Positions 26,446 to 35,270 of a DNA stretch of 64,000 nucleotides are shown here, in pieces (the stretch's first letter is position 1; each line of letters starts with the position of its first letter). Under the pieces are notes generated by a model. The model saw nothing but the letters and a program-made list of their open reading frames with translations. It searched no databases and was not told the origin of the DNA. The stretch spans positions 2,483,001-2,547,000 of the forward strand of contig NZ_CP129137.1 in the NCBI RefSeq assembly GCF_030406905.1. The letters are read 5' to 3'. The translations under genes were made by a program, and so were the position numbers. The stretch is from Streptomyces sp. HUAS CB01 (GTDB lineage: Bacteria > Actinomycetota > Actinomycetes > Streptomycetales > Streptomycetaceae).

Positions 26446-26691
26446 TCAGGCGTCGTCACACGTACGGGCCCGCGCGCCCTCCCGGGTCCTCGACCTCGAC
26501 GCGGCCCGCTGGGGATGGCGGCGGACGTACTCCGCCTCCAGGGCGGACATCCGGGAAGTGTGCGTCCGCAGAGCGTCGTCGGAGCCGTACAGCAGGGTCT
26601 CGTGGCGGGTGCGATGGATGGCCTCCAGCTCCTTGAGCAGCTGCATGTCCTCCAGACGCTCCGGCGGCACTCCGCGGTCCTGCTCGGCCAT
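26446..26691 (-). CDS. Small conserved actinobacterial protein (DUF6158-like)
   Basis: An 81-residue charged helical protein starting MAEQDRGVPPERLEDMQLLK, with ELEAIHRTRHETLLYGSDDAL and a basic C-terminus. I recall this as the DUF6158 family, common in Streptomyces and of unknown function. The ATG at 26691 follows an AGGTGTG-type purine stretch; a start 24 nt upstream is less likely. No signal peptide or membrane segment. Confidence 0.75.
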   Translation of the reverse strand: MAEQDRGVPPERLEDMQLLKELEAIHRTRHETLLYGSDDALRTHTSRMSALEAEYVRRHPQRAASRSRTREGARARTCDDA

Positions 26692-26758
26692 GACACACAC
26701 CTCCGGTAGGTACACCCCTTCCCATCATGGCCCCGGATCGGACGACCGCATCCGAAGT

Positions 26759-26798
26759 CGAAGGGCCCGGATCACCAAGGGGTGATCCGGGCCCTTCG
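26759..26798. terminator. 18-bp perfect hairpin
   Basis: Arms 26759-26776 and 26781-26798 are perfectly complementary with an AAGG loop. It sits 14 nt past the stop of the DUF6243-like gene, as its terminator, and upstream of the 26446-26691 gene. Confidence 0.85.
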
Positions 26799-26811
26799 AC
26801 GTGAGATGGCG

Positions 26812-27027
26812 TCAGCTCTGCGTACCGCTCGCATCCTGGGACGCCTCGCCGTGCGCTTCCTCGGCGCCCTGAGTGCGCTCACGCATCCTGCGCAGGAGCT
26901 CCTGCTTCTGGTCGGCGGCCGTTCGGCGGTCTGCCTGGCTCGCCGGACCGTTGCCCTGCTGGTCGGCGCGGGACAGCTTTCTGCGCTGCCCGCCCACGCC
27001 GAGGAGGTTGTTACGACCCTTGGCCAC
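26812..27027 (-). CDS. Small basic conserved protein (DUF6243-like)
   Basis: A 71-residue protein starting AKGRNNLLGVGGQRRKLSRA and ending in a Gln/Glu/Arg-rich helix (QELLRRMRERTQGAEEAH). It matches my memory of the DUF6243 family of streptomycetes, function unknown. The start is GTG at 27027 with GGGAGA about 7 nt upstream. The charge pattern suggests a nucleic-acid or ribosome-associated protein, but nothing proves it. Confidence 0.75.
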   Translation of the reverse strand: MAKGRNNLLGVGGQRRKLSRADQQGNGPASQADRRTAADQKQELLRRMRERTQGAEEAHGEASQDASGTQS

Positions 27028-27209
27028 GGGGTTCTCCCATCGTGGTGAGAAGTGATCCGGATGTCAGCTGGTGGGGGCGGGACGTGGCCGCCGCACTCTC
27101 ACTCGTAGATCTGGAAGAAGGAGGACATGCGGGCGACGGTACCGGTCGGGGGCTGGGCGGACACCCGATTTTCCGGCCCTGATCATGCGCGTCCTCATCT
27201 CGACCATCG

Positions 27210-27255
27210 ATGACGACTGACAAATATTGAAATCTGTCAGTCGTCATGCCATAGT
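27210..27255 (+). promoter_or_regulatory. Promoter and 13+13 bp operator of the aldo/keto reductase gene
   Basis: A perfect inverted repeat has arms ATGACGACTGACA (27210-27222) and its complement (27235-27247), separated by 12 nt of AT-rich sequence. It overlaps a promoter with -35 TTGAAA (27227-27232), a 17-nt spacer and -10 CATAGT (27250-27255). Binding by a repressor would cover the -35. The TetR regulator encoded just downstream is the likely ligand-controlled repressor. Confidence 0.7.
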
Positions 27256-27301
27256 TGTCAGCGTCATTCCCCCTCCCCCTCTCGCCCGAGGAGCCTCGTT
27301 C

Positions 27302-28348
27302 ATGACCTCCCCCAGCTCCCCCACCCCCGCATCCCGCCGCCCCCTCCCCACCCGCCCCCTCGGCGCCACCGGCCCCCGCGTCTCCGCGATCGGGCTGGGC
27401 GCCATGGGCATGTCGGCGCTCTACGGCGATGCCGACCGCCGGGAGTCGATCGCGACCATCCACGCGGCTCTCGACGCCGGCGTCACGCTGATCGACACCG
27501 GCGACTTCTACGGCATGGGCCACAACGAGATGCTGATCGGCGAGGCACTGCGTGCCGCGCCGACGGCGGACCGTGAGAAGGCGCTGATCAGCGTGAAGTT
27601 CGGGGCGCTGCGCGACCCGGACGGAGGGTGGTCCGGCTACGACGGCCGCCCGGCGGCGGTGAAGAACTTCGCGGCGTACTCGCTCCAGCGGCTGGGCACC
27701 GACCACATCGACGTCTACCGGATCGCCCGCGTCGACCCGGATGTGCCGGTGGAGGAGACGGTCGGCGCGATCGCGGAGCTCGTCGAGGCGGGCCATGTCC
27801 GGCACATCGGCCTGTCCGAGGTCGGTGCCGACACGCTGCGCCGCGCGGCTTCGGTCGCCCCGATCACCGATCTGCAGATCGAGTACTCGCTGATCTCCCG
27901 GGGGATCGAGGACGCGATCCTGCCCACGGCGCGGGAGCTGGGCATCGGCGTCACGGCCTACGGTGTGCTGTCCCGCGGGCTGATCTCCGGGCACTTCAGC
28001 GGTGACCGGAAGCTGGCGGCCAATGACTTCCGGGGCATGAGCCCGCGCTTCCAGGGCGACAACCTGCGGCACAACCTGGGCCTCGTCGAGCAGTTGCGCG
28101 AGATCGGTGAGCAGAAGGGCGTCTCGGTCGCCCAGCTGGCGATCGCCTGGGTGCTGTCGCGCGGCGAGGACGTCGTTCCGCTGGTGGGTGCCCGGCGCAG
28201 GGACCGGCTGGCCGAGGCGCTGGGGGCCCTGGACGTGACGTTCGACGGGGACGAGCTCGCGGCGATCGAGCGGGCCGTTCCGCGGGGCGCCGCGGCGGGT
28301 GAGCGTTACCCGGCGGCGCAGATGGCGCATCTCGACAGCGAGCACTGA
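27302..28348 (+). CDS. Aldo/keto reductase
   Basis: A 348-residue NADPH-dependent reductase of the AKR13-like group. Active-site residues are visible as D65 and Y70 (LIDTGDFYGMGHNE) and K99 (ISVKFG). The usual fourth position is in HIDVYRIARVDPDV, where the classical His is replaced as in many AKR13 members. The nucleotide site is in VVPLVGARRRDRLAEAL. The ATG at 27302 has GAGGAG about 9 nt upstream. Co-directional with a TetR gene 113 nt downstream and preceded by a strong operator. Confidence 0.9.
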   Translation: MTSPSSPTPASRRPLPTRPLGATGPRVSAIGLGAMGMSALYGDADRRESIATIHAALDAGVTLIDTGDFYGMGHNEMLIGEALRAAPTADREKALISVKFGALRDPDGGWSGYDGRPAAVKNFAAYSLQRLGTDHIDVYRIARVDPDVPVEETVGAIAELVEAGHVRHIGLSEVGADTLRRAASVAPITDLQIEYSLISRGIEDAILPTARELGIGVTAYGVLSRGLISGHFSGDRKLAANDFRGMSPRFQGDNLRHNLGLVEQLREIGEQKGVSVAQLAIAWVLSRGEDVVPLVGARRRDRLAEALGALDVTFDGDELAAIERAVPRGAAAGERYPAAQMAHLDSEH

Positions 28349-28461
28349 CGTGTCGCGGCGAGTGGCCGGAGCCGGGGGCGGCGGGGTGCGGCCGGCGGGG
28401 TTCCCGTCGGCCGCACCCGGCCGTCCTGGTCGTGTCGGTGGGGAAGGGTAACGTCGGTGCC

Positions 28462-29049
28462 ATGTCCACCACGGAGACCCTGACCGCCGACCGCATCCTC
28501 GAGGCGACCGAGGAGGTGCTGCGGCGTTTCGGCCCGTCCAAGGCGACGGTCGTCGATGTGGCGCGCGCGCTCGGGGTGAGTCACGGCAGTGTGTACCGAC
28601 ATTTCCGTACGAAGGCGGCGCTGCGTGAGGCCGTGACGGCTCGCTGGCTGGGCCGTACCGAGGAGTTGCTGTCGGAGATCACGGAGGGGCCCGCGGGTTC
28701 GGCGGAGGAGAAGCTGCGGTCGTGGTTGTCGCGGCTGTTCGAGGCGAAGCGTCACAAGGCGGGTGACGATCCTGAGCTGTTCGCCACGTATGCGGTGCTG
28801 ATCACGGAGGCCAGTGATGTGGTGGACGAGCATCTGGTGGTGCTGGTCAGTCAGGTGACGCGGATCGTCGAAGAGGGTGTGGGGGCCGGGGAGTTCGTGG
28901 CTGCGGACCCGGTGTCGGTGGCGCAGGCGGTGTTCGACGCGACGGCGCGTTTCCACGATCCGGTGTTTGCTCCGGAGTGGCGGAGGCCGTCGATCGACGA
29001 CGAGTTCCGTGCGGTGTGCGAGTTGTTGCTGCGTGGTCTGCGGTCGTGA
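28462..29049 (+). CDS. TetR/AcrR family transcriptional regulator
   Basis: A 195-residue regulator. The N-terminal helix-turn-helix is AAT-like: RILEATEEVLRRFGPSKATV, then VARALGVSHGSVYRHFRTKA and LREAVTARWL. The C-terminal ligand-binding domain is all helical. It probably binds the palindrome in front of the neighbouring aldo/keto reductase gene, which would make this an enzyme-regulator pair responding to the enzyme's substrate. That link is inferred from position and from operator symmetry. Confidence 0.88.
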   Translation: MSTTETLTADRILEATEEVLRRFGPSKATVVDVARALGVSHGSVYRHFRTKAALREAVTARWLGRTEELLSEITEGPAGSAEEKLRSWLSRLFEAKRHKAGDDPELFATYAVLITEASDVVDEHLVVLVSQVTRIVEEGVGAGEFVAADPVSVAQAVFDATARFHDPVFAPEWRRPSIDDEFRAVCELLLRGLRS

Positions 29050-29095
29050 TGGTTCCGTCCGGGCCGGGCTGAGGGGTGGCGTCCCGGGCGGGGTG

Positions 29096-29314
29096 TCAGT
29101 CGTTCCGGGTGCGGTTGCCGGGGTCGACGGTGGCCTGGTGGGCGTCGGTGAGGTGTTCCTCCGCCTTGAGCCAGGGCAGGAACTGGGCGGCTTTGCGCCA
29201 GCCGCAGGTATCGCAGGTGAGTGCCTTCTGCACGCCTGCTTTCCGTATGCGGACGGTGTGTTCGCGTCCGTGCTGGTCCCATCTGCTGACCTTGCTGCTG
29301 GTGATGGACGGCAT
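29096..29314 (-). CDS. Small protein with a C-x2-C motif
   Basis: A 72-residue protein with TCDTCGWRKAAQFLPWLKAE near the C-terminal half and HLTDAHQATVD after it. The CxxC plus the two spaced histidines (EEHLTDAH) make a C2H2-like zinc site. The arrangement and the basic N-terminus (SSKVSRWDQHGREHTVRIRK) suggest nucleic-acid contact. I recall close homologues next to glyS in other streptomycetes, all hypothetical. Confidence 0.75.
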   Translation of the reverse strand: MPSITSSKVSRWDQHGREHTVRIRKAGVQKALTCDTCGWRKAAQFLPWLKAEEHLTDAHQATVDPGNRTRND

Positions 29315-29357
29315 GGTGTGCCTCCTCTGCCGGCGGTCGACGAGTGGGCCCAGTGTG

Positions 29358-29401
29358 CATGAAGGCCCCCGGTTCCGTACCCGGAACCGGGGGCCTTCAT
29401 G
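29358..29401 (-). terminator. glyS terminator
   Basis: A 19-bp perfect inverted repeat (29358-29376 and 29383-29401) begins 19 nt past the glyS stop codon. It is also placed upstream of the small CxxC gene on the same strand, so it separates the two transcripts. Confidence 0.85.
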
Positions 29402-29419
29402 GCGTCGTGCCGGTGAGCG

Positions 29420-30802
29420 TCAGCAGCCGAGGAGGCGGGTGGCGAGGTAGCCCTGGATCTGGTCCAGGGAGACGCGCTCCTGCTTCATGGTGTCGCGTTC
29501 GCGGACGGTGACCGCGTTGTCGTCGAGGGTGTCGAAGTCGACGGTGACGCAGTACGGGGTGCCGATCTCGTCCTGGCGGCGGTAGCGGCGGCCGATGGCG
29601 CCGGCGTCGTCGAACTCGATGTTCCAGTTCTGCCGGAGGTCGGCGGCGAGGCCCTTGGCCTTCGGGGAGAGCTGGGGGTTGCGGGACAGCGGCAGGACCG
29701 CGGCCTTCACCGGGGCGAGGCGGTGGTCGAGGCGCAGGACGGTGCGCTTCTCCATGACGCCCTTGGCGTTGGGGGCTTCGTCCTCGTTGTAGCCGTCGAG
29801 GAGGAAGGCGAGCATGGTGCGGCCGACGCCGGCGGCGGGTTCGATGACGTAGGGGGTCCAGCGCTCGCCGGCTTCCTGGTCGAAGTACGACAGGTCGGTG
29901 CCGGAGGCCTTGGAGTGGGCGCCGAGGTCGTAGTCGGTGCGGTTGGCGACGCCTTCGAGCTCGCCCCATTCGCTGCCGCCGAACTGGAAGCGGTACTCGA
30001 TGTCGGCGGTGCGCTTGGAGTAGTGGGAGAGCTTCTCCTTGGGGTGCTCGTACCAGCGCATGTTCTCCTCACGGAGACCCAGGCCGGTGTACCAGTTCCA
30101 GCGCTGCTCCATCCAGTACTCGTGCCACTTCTCGTCCTCGCCGGGCTTGACGAAGAACTCCATCTCCATCTGCTCGAACTCGCGGGTGCGGAAGATGAAG
30201 TTGCCGGGGGTGATCTCGTTGCGGAAGGACTTGCCGACCTGGGCGATGCCGAAGGGCGGCTTCTTGCGCGAGGTCTGCTGGACCTGGGCGAAGTTGGTGA
30301 AGATGCCCTGGGCGGTCTCGGGGCGCAGGTAGGCGATGGAGCCGGAGTCCTGGGTGGGGCCGAGGTGGGTGGCGAGGAGGCCGGAGAACTGCTTGGGCTC
30401 GGTGAACTGGCCCTTGGTGCCGCAGTGGGGGCAGTTGATGTCGGCCAGGCCGTTGGCGGGGGCGTGGCCGTGCTTCTCCTCGTAGGCCTCTTCGAGGTGG
30501 TCGGCGCGGTAGCGCTTGTGGCAGGAGGTGCACTCGGTGAGCGGGTCGGTGAAGGTGGCGACGTGGCCGGAGGCCTCCCAGACCTCGGTCGCCAGGATCA
30601 CCGACGAGTCGATTCCGACGACGTCCTCGCGCGAGGTGACCATGTAGCGCCACCACTGGCGCTTGATGTTCTCCTTGAGCTCGGTACCCAGCGGCCCGTA
30701 GTCCCAGGCGGCGCGCTGGCCACCGTAGATCTCGCTGCTGGGGTAGACGAACCCACGGCGCTTGCTCAGGTTGACGATCGTGTCGATCTTGTCGGCGGCC
30801 AC
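29420..30802 (-). CDS. glyS: Glycyl-tRNA synthetase
   Basis: A 460-residue class II synthetase of the dimeric alpha2 type, charging tRNA-Gly. Motifs: the N-terminal [20 protein letters not shown]; motif 2 in FNEITP-type residues ([20 protein letters not shown]); motif 3 in [20 protein letters not shown]; a zinc-binding insertion with [13 protein letters not shown] and [11 protein letters not shown]; and the C-terminal anticodon-binding domain ([20 protein letters not shown]). It has its own strong terminator. Confidence 0.97.
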   Translation of the reverse strand: MAADKIDTIVNLSKRRGFVYPSSEIYGGQRAAWDYGPLGTELKENIKRQWWRYMVTSREDVVGIDSSVILATEVWEASGHVATFTDPLTECTSCHKRYRADHLEEAYEEKHGHAPANGLADINCPHCGTKGQFTEPKQFSGLLATHLGPTQDSGSIAYLRPETAQGIFTNFAQVQQTSRKKPPFGIAQVGKSFRNEITPGNFIFRTREFEQMEMEFFVKPGEDEKWHEYWMEQRWNWYTGLGLREENMRWYEHPKEKLSHYSKRTADIEYRFQFGGSEWGELEGVANRTDYDLGAHSKASGTDLSYFDQEAGERWTPYVIEPAAGVGRTMLAFLLDGYNEDEAPNAKGVMEKRTVLRLDHRLAPVKAAVLPLSRNPQLSPKAKGLAADLRQNWNIEFDDAGAIGRRYRRQDEIGTPYCVTVDFDTLDDNAVTVRERDTMKQERVSLDQIQGYLATRLLGC

Positions 30803-30868
30803 GGTGCTCTCTTCATTACGACGACGAAGTGCGAATGCTTCAGATTACCGGCGCTCGTACCCCCTGTA

Positions 30869-32332
30869 TCAAATCGGTTCGCCTCCTCGTTCGCGGAAGT
30901 GGAGGCGTGGGGGGACGTGCCATCGGATGCGGTCGTGGATGCCGTCGCCGGACCTGTACCAGTCCGGGTGATAGGTGATGCACGCTCCGTTCTCTCCGTA
31001 GAGGGTTGCTGTGCCTGTTTCGTCGGTGGAGAGGCCGGCGACGCCGTACCAGGGGATGGTGACGGCCCCGTCGGGCCACCACTGGGTGATGCCTTCGTCG
31101 CCGATGTAGAGGCGGGTGCGCCGCGACAGGGGGCTGCGGAGTCGGGGCCGGTATTCGTCGGCTGTGGTGAGGGTTCCGGCGGGGAGTGGGGGGAGGGGGG
31201 TGAGGGGGGTGTCGGGGGTGGGGGCGGTGTGGCGGGGCATGCCGAGCAGGGCGGTGCGGGGGTAGTCGGCGAGGGTGGCGCGGACGGTGTCGGGGGTGAG
31301 GGCGTGGAGGAATGCCCGCAGGGAGGGGAGGTCGAGGTGGTCGTGTCCGGCGGTGTGGTCGTCGGCGGTGAAGTCGACGAGGGCGCGGGTGCAGGCGGGG
31401 TTGTCGAGGTCTTCGAGGCCGGTGGTGCGGTAGGTGTCGATCTCCTGGGGGGTGGGGCCGTGCTGGGCGAGGGTGCGCAGGGTGGTGTCGAGGGTGGTGG
31501 CGGCTGCGGCGGCGCCGTGTTCGTCGGTGGTGGCGGTGATGAGGGCGAGGGTGCGGCCGTCTCCGGTGAGGTCGGCTCGGAGGTCGAGGTCGCCGAGGCT
31601 GCCGTCGCCGGTGTGTTGTTCGCGTGCGATGCGGTCGAGGGCGATGGTGAGGGCGGGGCGGTGGTGTGTGGTGGGCATGACGAAGGAGAGGGAGAGGGTG
31701 TGGCCGGCCTCGTGGCCGTGTTCGTACCAGTGGCCGCCGACGTGGGGGGTGGGCCGCTGGGGCGGGCGGGTGTGGCGCGGGCCGTCGGGGAGGGGGAGGT
31801 GGAGGCCGGGCGGTGGGGGGCCGGTGAGGGAGAGGGCGGCGTTGCCGCGGACGAAGTGGCGGGTGGCCCAGGTGCGGATGTCGTCGGGGGTGTGCTGGGC
31901 GAGGTGGGGTCGGTCGAAGGCTGTTCTGCCGTAGCCGCGGTAGCCGTGGCGGATGTGGTGGTGTTCGGCGGCGGGGTCGGGGGCGGCGCAGTCGAGGGTG
32001 GCTTGGAGGCGGCGGGTGACGCGGGGCAGGGCGTCGGCGGGCGGGGCGGCGAGGGTGCGGCACACGCGGGTGAGGAGTGCGGCGACGCGGTCGGGTTCGC
32101 CTTCGGCCCAGAAGGCGGTGTCGGTGAGTTCGACGGCGGAGCCCCAGTGGACGCGTGGTGCGGTGTCGGGCGAGGTGAGGGCGTCGGCGACGAGGCTGTG
32201 GACGAGTTCGGTGAGGCCGCGTTGCGGGAGGGTCTCGTCGGCGGTGCCGATGTGGAAGGTGATGCGGCCGGCGAAGGGTTTCGGTCCTTCGGCCCAGAAG
32301 GCGGCTATGCCGTCGATCTCGGTGCGCTGCAT
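30869..32332 (-). CDS. M16-like peptidase-fold protein, probably inactive
   Basis: A 487-residue protein with the duplicated alpha/beta layout of M16 (insulinase/processing protease) domains: GRITFHIGTADETLPQRGLT near residue 22, and a second half around GHTLSLSFVMPTTHHRPALT. The HxxEH zinc motif expected after the first strand is replaced by LTELVHSLVADAL, so no zinc site is visible. A C-terminal module (LYIGDEGITQWWPDGAVTIP) follows. A structural or adaptor role is likely. It lies between glyS and the zinc uptake genes and is divergent from znuA, so it might be under zinc control. Confidence 0.7.
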   Translation of the reverse strand: MQRTEIDGIAAFWAEGPKPFAGRITFHIGTADETLPQRGLTELVHSLVADALTSPDTAPRVHWGSAVELTDTAFWAEGEPDRVAALLTRVCRTLAAPPADALPRVTRRLQATLDCAAPDPAAEHHHIRHGYRGYGRTAFDRPHLAQHTPDDIRTWATRHFVRGNAALSLTGPPPPGLHLPLPDGPRHTRPPQRPTPHVGGHWYEHGHEAGHTLSLSFVMPTTHHRPALTIALDRIAREQHTGDGSLGDLDLRADLTGDGRTLALITATTDEHGAAAAATTLDTTLRTLAQHGPTPQEIDTYRTTGLEDLDNPACTRALVDFTADDHTAGHDHLDLPSLRAFLHALTPDTVRATLADYPRTALLGMPRHTAPTPDTPLTPLPPLPAGTLTTADEYRPRLRSPLSRRTRLYIGDEGITQWWPDGAVTIPWYGVAGLSTDETGTATLYGENGACITYHPDWYRSGDGIHDRIRWHVPPRLHFRERGGEPI

Positions 32333-32452
32333 GGCGGCACTGTACGGGGGGTGATCGTGGGTCGCGGTGGGTCGCGGCGGTGGGGCGGGCGGGCATAAGC
32401 GGAGGGCCTGCGTTGTTGGTGGGCCGTCGGGTGATCGGAAGCGATGATTCAA

Positions 32453-32490
32453 TTGACAATCGTTTCCATCTTTGTTGAAAATGAGTGTCA
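32453..32490 (+). promoter_or_regulatory. znuA promoter with two Zur-box-like dyads
   Basis: TTGACA (32453-32458) and TGAAAA (32476-32481) are 17 nt apart. TGACAATCGTTTCCA (32454-32468) and TGAAAATGAGTGTCA (32476-32490) match the Streptomyces Zur consensus TGaAAATGATTTTCA at 11 and 13 of 15 positions. They overlap the -35 and -10, so zinc-loaded Zur would shut the promoter. The second site could also act on the divergent 30869-32332 gene. Confidence 0.7.
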
Positions 32491-33476
32491 TGAACGTACG
32501 ACGCCTCATATCGACCACCGCTGTCGCGGGAGCGACCGCGCTGGGCCTTGTCAGCCTCTCGGCCTGCTCGGGCACGTCCGCGGCCGGCGGTGACAAGGGC
32601 GGCGGCAAGCTGGACGTGGTGGCGTCGTTCTACCCGATGCAGTATCTGGCCGAGCAGATCGGCGGTGACCGTGTCGAGGTCACGACGCTGACGAAGCCGG
32701 GCGTGGAGCCGCATGACCTGGAGCTGAAGCCCAGGCAGGCGTCCGAGCTCCGCGGGGCCGACTACATCCTGTACCTCAAGGGCGTCCAGCCCGCCGTGGA
32801 CGAGGCGATCGCGCAGTCCGGTGTCGAGCACACCGTCGACGCCGGGACCCTCACCACGATGGAGAGCCACGGCACCGACGTCGGGCACGACCACGGCCAC
32901 GAGGGTGAGGAGCACGAGGGCGGCCACGAGGGCGGGGAGCACGGCGCCGAGGGCGGTGCCGATCCGCACGTCTGGCTGGACCCGGTGAAGTACGCCGAGG
33001 TCGCGAAGGGTGTCGGGGACTCGCTGGCGAAGGCCGACCCGGCCCATGCCGCGGACTACCGGAAGAACACCGAGACGCTGGTCGGCAAGCTGAAGTCGCT
33101 GGACGCGCGGTTCGCCGCCGGGCTGAAGAACGGCACCACCAAGACCTTCATCACCACCCACTCCGCCTTCGGCTACCTCGCCGAGCGCTACGGCCTGGAC
33201 CAGCACGGCATCGCGGGGATCGACCCGGAGTCGGAGCCGAGTCCGGCCCGGATCAAGGAGCTCCAGGCGGTGGCGAAGCAGGAGAAGGTGTCCACGGTCT
33301 TCTTCGAGACGCTGGCCAGTGACCGTACGGCGAGGACGCTCGCGAAGGACACGGGGCTGCGGACGGACGTGCTGGACCCGCTGGAGGGCATCACGGAGCG
33401 GTCCAGGGGTGACGACTACCTGTCGGTGATGGAGTCGAACCTCGCCGCGCTGCAGAAGGCGCTCGGCGCGAAGTGA
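32490..33476 (+). CDS. znuA: Zinc ABC transporter substrate-binding lipoprotein
   Basis: A 328-residue cluster A-I binding protein that captures zinc outside the membrane. The lipobox LVSLSAC ends at Cys26. Zinc ligands are carried by GVEPHDLELKP, the His/Glu-rich loop (GHDHGHEGEEHEGGHEGGEH), DPHVWLDPVKY, TTHSAFGYLAERYG and VFFETLASD. I chose ATG at 32490, where a transcript from the Zur-controlled promoter would start, suggesting a leaderless mRNA; ATG at 32481 is an alternative. It overlaps znuC by GTGA. Confidence 0.94.
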   Translation: MNVRRLISTTAVAGATALGLVSLSACSGTSAAGGDKGGGKLDVVASFYPMQYLAEQIGGDRVEVTTLTKPGVEPHDLELKPRQASELRGADYILYLKGVQPAVDEAIAQSGVEHTVDAGTLTTMESHGTDVGHDHGHEGEEHEGGHEGGEHGAEGGADPHVWLDPVKYAEVAKGVGDSLAKADPAHAADYRKNTETLVGKLKSLDARFAAGLKNGTTKTFITTHSAFGYLAERYGLDQHGIAGIDPESEPSPARIKELQAVAKQEKVSTVFFETLASDRTARTLAKDTGLRTDVLDPLEGITERSRGDDYLSVMESNLAALQKALGAK

Positions 33477-34297
33477 CAGACGTTTCAGCAGCCGTTTCGG
33501 CAGGAGCAGCATCGGAGGCGAACCTCATGGAGCCCGTCGCAGAGCCCGTCATATCCCTCCGCGGGGCCCGGGCCACGTTGGGCTCCCGGCCCGTGCTGCG
33601 TGGTGTCGACCTCACCGTGGGGCGCGGTGAGGTCGTCGCGCTGCTCGGGGCGAACGGCTCGGGGAAGTCGACGGCCGTGCGGTCGGTGATCGGCCAGGTG
33701 CCGCTCACGGGCGGTTCGGTGTCCTTGTTCGGTACGGAGCTGCGCCGTTTCCGTGCGTGGTCGCGGGTGGGTTATGTGCCGCAGCGCACGACCGCGACGA
33801 GCGGGGTGCCGGCGACGGTCCGCGAGGTGGTGGCGTCGGGGCGGCTGTCGCGTACGCGGCTGGGGTGGCCGTCGCGGGGCGACCGTGCGGCGGTGCGGCG
33901 GGCGATCGAGCTGGTCGGGCTCGCCGACCGGTCGAGGGATTCGGTGAGCGCGCTGTCGGGCGGGCAGCATCAGCGGGTGCTGATCGCCCGTGCGCTGGCG
34001 GCCGAGCCCGAACTGCTCATCATGGACGAGCCGATGGCGGGTGTGGACCTCGCCAGTCAGGAGATCCTCGCCGGGACGCTGCGGGAGCAGGTGGCGGCGG
34101 GGACGACGGTGCTGCTGGTGCTCCATGAGCTGGGCCCGCTGGAGCCGTTGATCGACCGCGCGGTGGTGCTGCGGGACGGCTGCGTCGTCCATGACGGGCC
34201 GCCTCCGCGTGCCGTGGGCCAGCATGCGCTGCCCGGCCATGACCATGTACATCCGCATGCGGCCGACGAGCCGCTCCGCACGGGACTGCTGAGCTGA
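33473..34297 (+). CDS. znuC: Zinc ABC transporter ATP-binding protein
   Basis: A 274-residue ATPase with Walker A GANGSGKST, the signature SALSGGQHQRV and Walker B LLIMDEPMAGVD. The first 25 residues are an Ala/Ser-rich extension, and an internal ATG (MEPVAEPVISLRGA) could be the start. The C-terminus is His-rich (GHDHVHPHA). GTG at 33473 overlaps the znuA stop. It powers ZnuB-mediated zinc import. Confidence 0.92.
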   Translation: MTDVSAAVSAGAASEANLMEPVAEPVISLRGARATLGSRPVLRGVDLTVGRGEVVALLGANGSGKSTAVRSVIGQVPLTGGSVSLFGTELRRFRAWSRVGYVPQRTTATSGVPATVREVVASGRLSRTRLGWPSRGDRAAVRRAIELVGLADRSRDSVSALSGGQHQRVLIARALAAEPELLIMDEPMAGVDLASQEILAGTLREQVAAGTTVLLVLHELGPLEPLIDRAVVLRDGCVVHDGPPPRAVGQHALPGHDHVHPHAADEPLRTGLLS

Positions 34298-34299
34298 TC

Positions 34300-35205
34300 A
34301 TGGAATTCCTCCAGGACCCCTTCATGCAGCGGGCGCTGCTGGCCGCCGTGCTGGTGGGCGTGACGGCACCTGCCGTGGGCATCCATCTGGTGCAGCGCCG
34401 GCAGGCGCTGATGGGCGACGGCATCGGCCATGTGGCGTTGACCGGTGTCGGTCTCGGCTTCCTGCTCTCCACGAATCCGGTGTGGATGGCGACGCTGGTC
34501 GCGGTGGTCGGGTCGGTGGCGATGGAGCTGATCCGGGCCTACGGGCGGACCCGTGGTGACATCGCGCTGGCGATGCTGTTCTACGGCGGTATGGCGGGCG
34601 GGGTGATGCTGATGAACCTCAGCGGCACCGGGTCGAACGCCAACCTCACGTCGTACCTGTTCGGTTCGCTGTCCACCGTGTCGGACGAGGACGTCGTCGC
34701 GATCTGTCTGCTGGCGGGCTTCGTGCTGCTGGTGACGGTGGGGCTGCGGCGTCAGCTGTTCGCGATCAGCCAGGACGAGGAGTTCGCCCGGGTCACGGGT
34801 CTGCCGGTGCGGGCCCTGAACCTGCTGGTGGCGGTGACGGCCGCGGTGACGGTGACGGTCGCGATGCGGGTCGTCGGGCTGCTGCTGGTGAGCGCGCTGA
34901 TGGTGGTGCCGGTGGCGGCGGCGCAGCAGGTCACGCGCTCGTTCGCGGTGACGTTCGTGGTGGCGGTGGCGATCGGGGTGGCGGTGACGCTGGCCGGTAC
35001 GGTCACCACGTACTACCAGGACGTGCCGCCGGGCGCGACGATCGTGCTGCTGGCGATCGCGGTGTTCGTGCTGTTCACAGCGCTGGCGACGCCGTTGGCG
35101 CGGCGGCGGTCGAGGGCGGTCGAGGCGGCGGCCGGGGCCGCGGGGACGGAGTGCGACGTGGACGTTCCGGCGACCCGCCGTCCGGCGGGTGACGCCGCGG
35201 TCTGA
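34300..35205 (+). CDS. znuB: Zinc ABC transporter permease
   Basis: A 301-residue membrane protein with about eight to nine helices of the ABC-3 family. Signatures include MGDGIGHVALTGVGLGFLL, the EAA-like coupling region (FAISQDEEFARVTGLPVRAL) and VVGLLLVSALMVVPVAAAQQ. It starts 2 nt after znuC stops. It forms the inner-membrane channel for the ZnuA/ZnuC system. Confidence 0.93.
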   Translation: MEFLQDPFMQRALLAAVLVGVTAPAVGIHLVQRRQALMGDGIGHVALTGVGLGFLLSTNPVWMATLVAVVGSVAMELIRAYGRTRGDIALAMLFYGGMAGGVMLMNLSGTGSNANLTSYLFGSLSTVSDEDVVAICLLAGFVLLVTVGLRRQLFAISQDEEFARVTGLPVRALNLLVAVTAAVTVTVAMRVVGLLLVSALMVVPVAAAQQVTRSFAVTFVVAVAIGVAVTLAGTVTTYYQDVPPGATIVLLAIAVFVLFTALATPLARRRSRAVEAAAGAAGTECDVDVPATRRPAGDAAV

Positions 35206-35270
35206 CCGGCGCTCGTGGCGGGCCTGGCAGAATGGGCCGTCGAGGAGCGGCGGAACGTAAGGAGGCACCT

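Noticed and set aside
29723..32398. Gly/Val-rich + strand frame of 891 codons
   Set aside because: Antisense of glyS and the M16-like gene; composition is typical of shadow frames.
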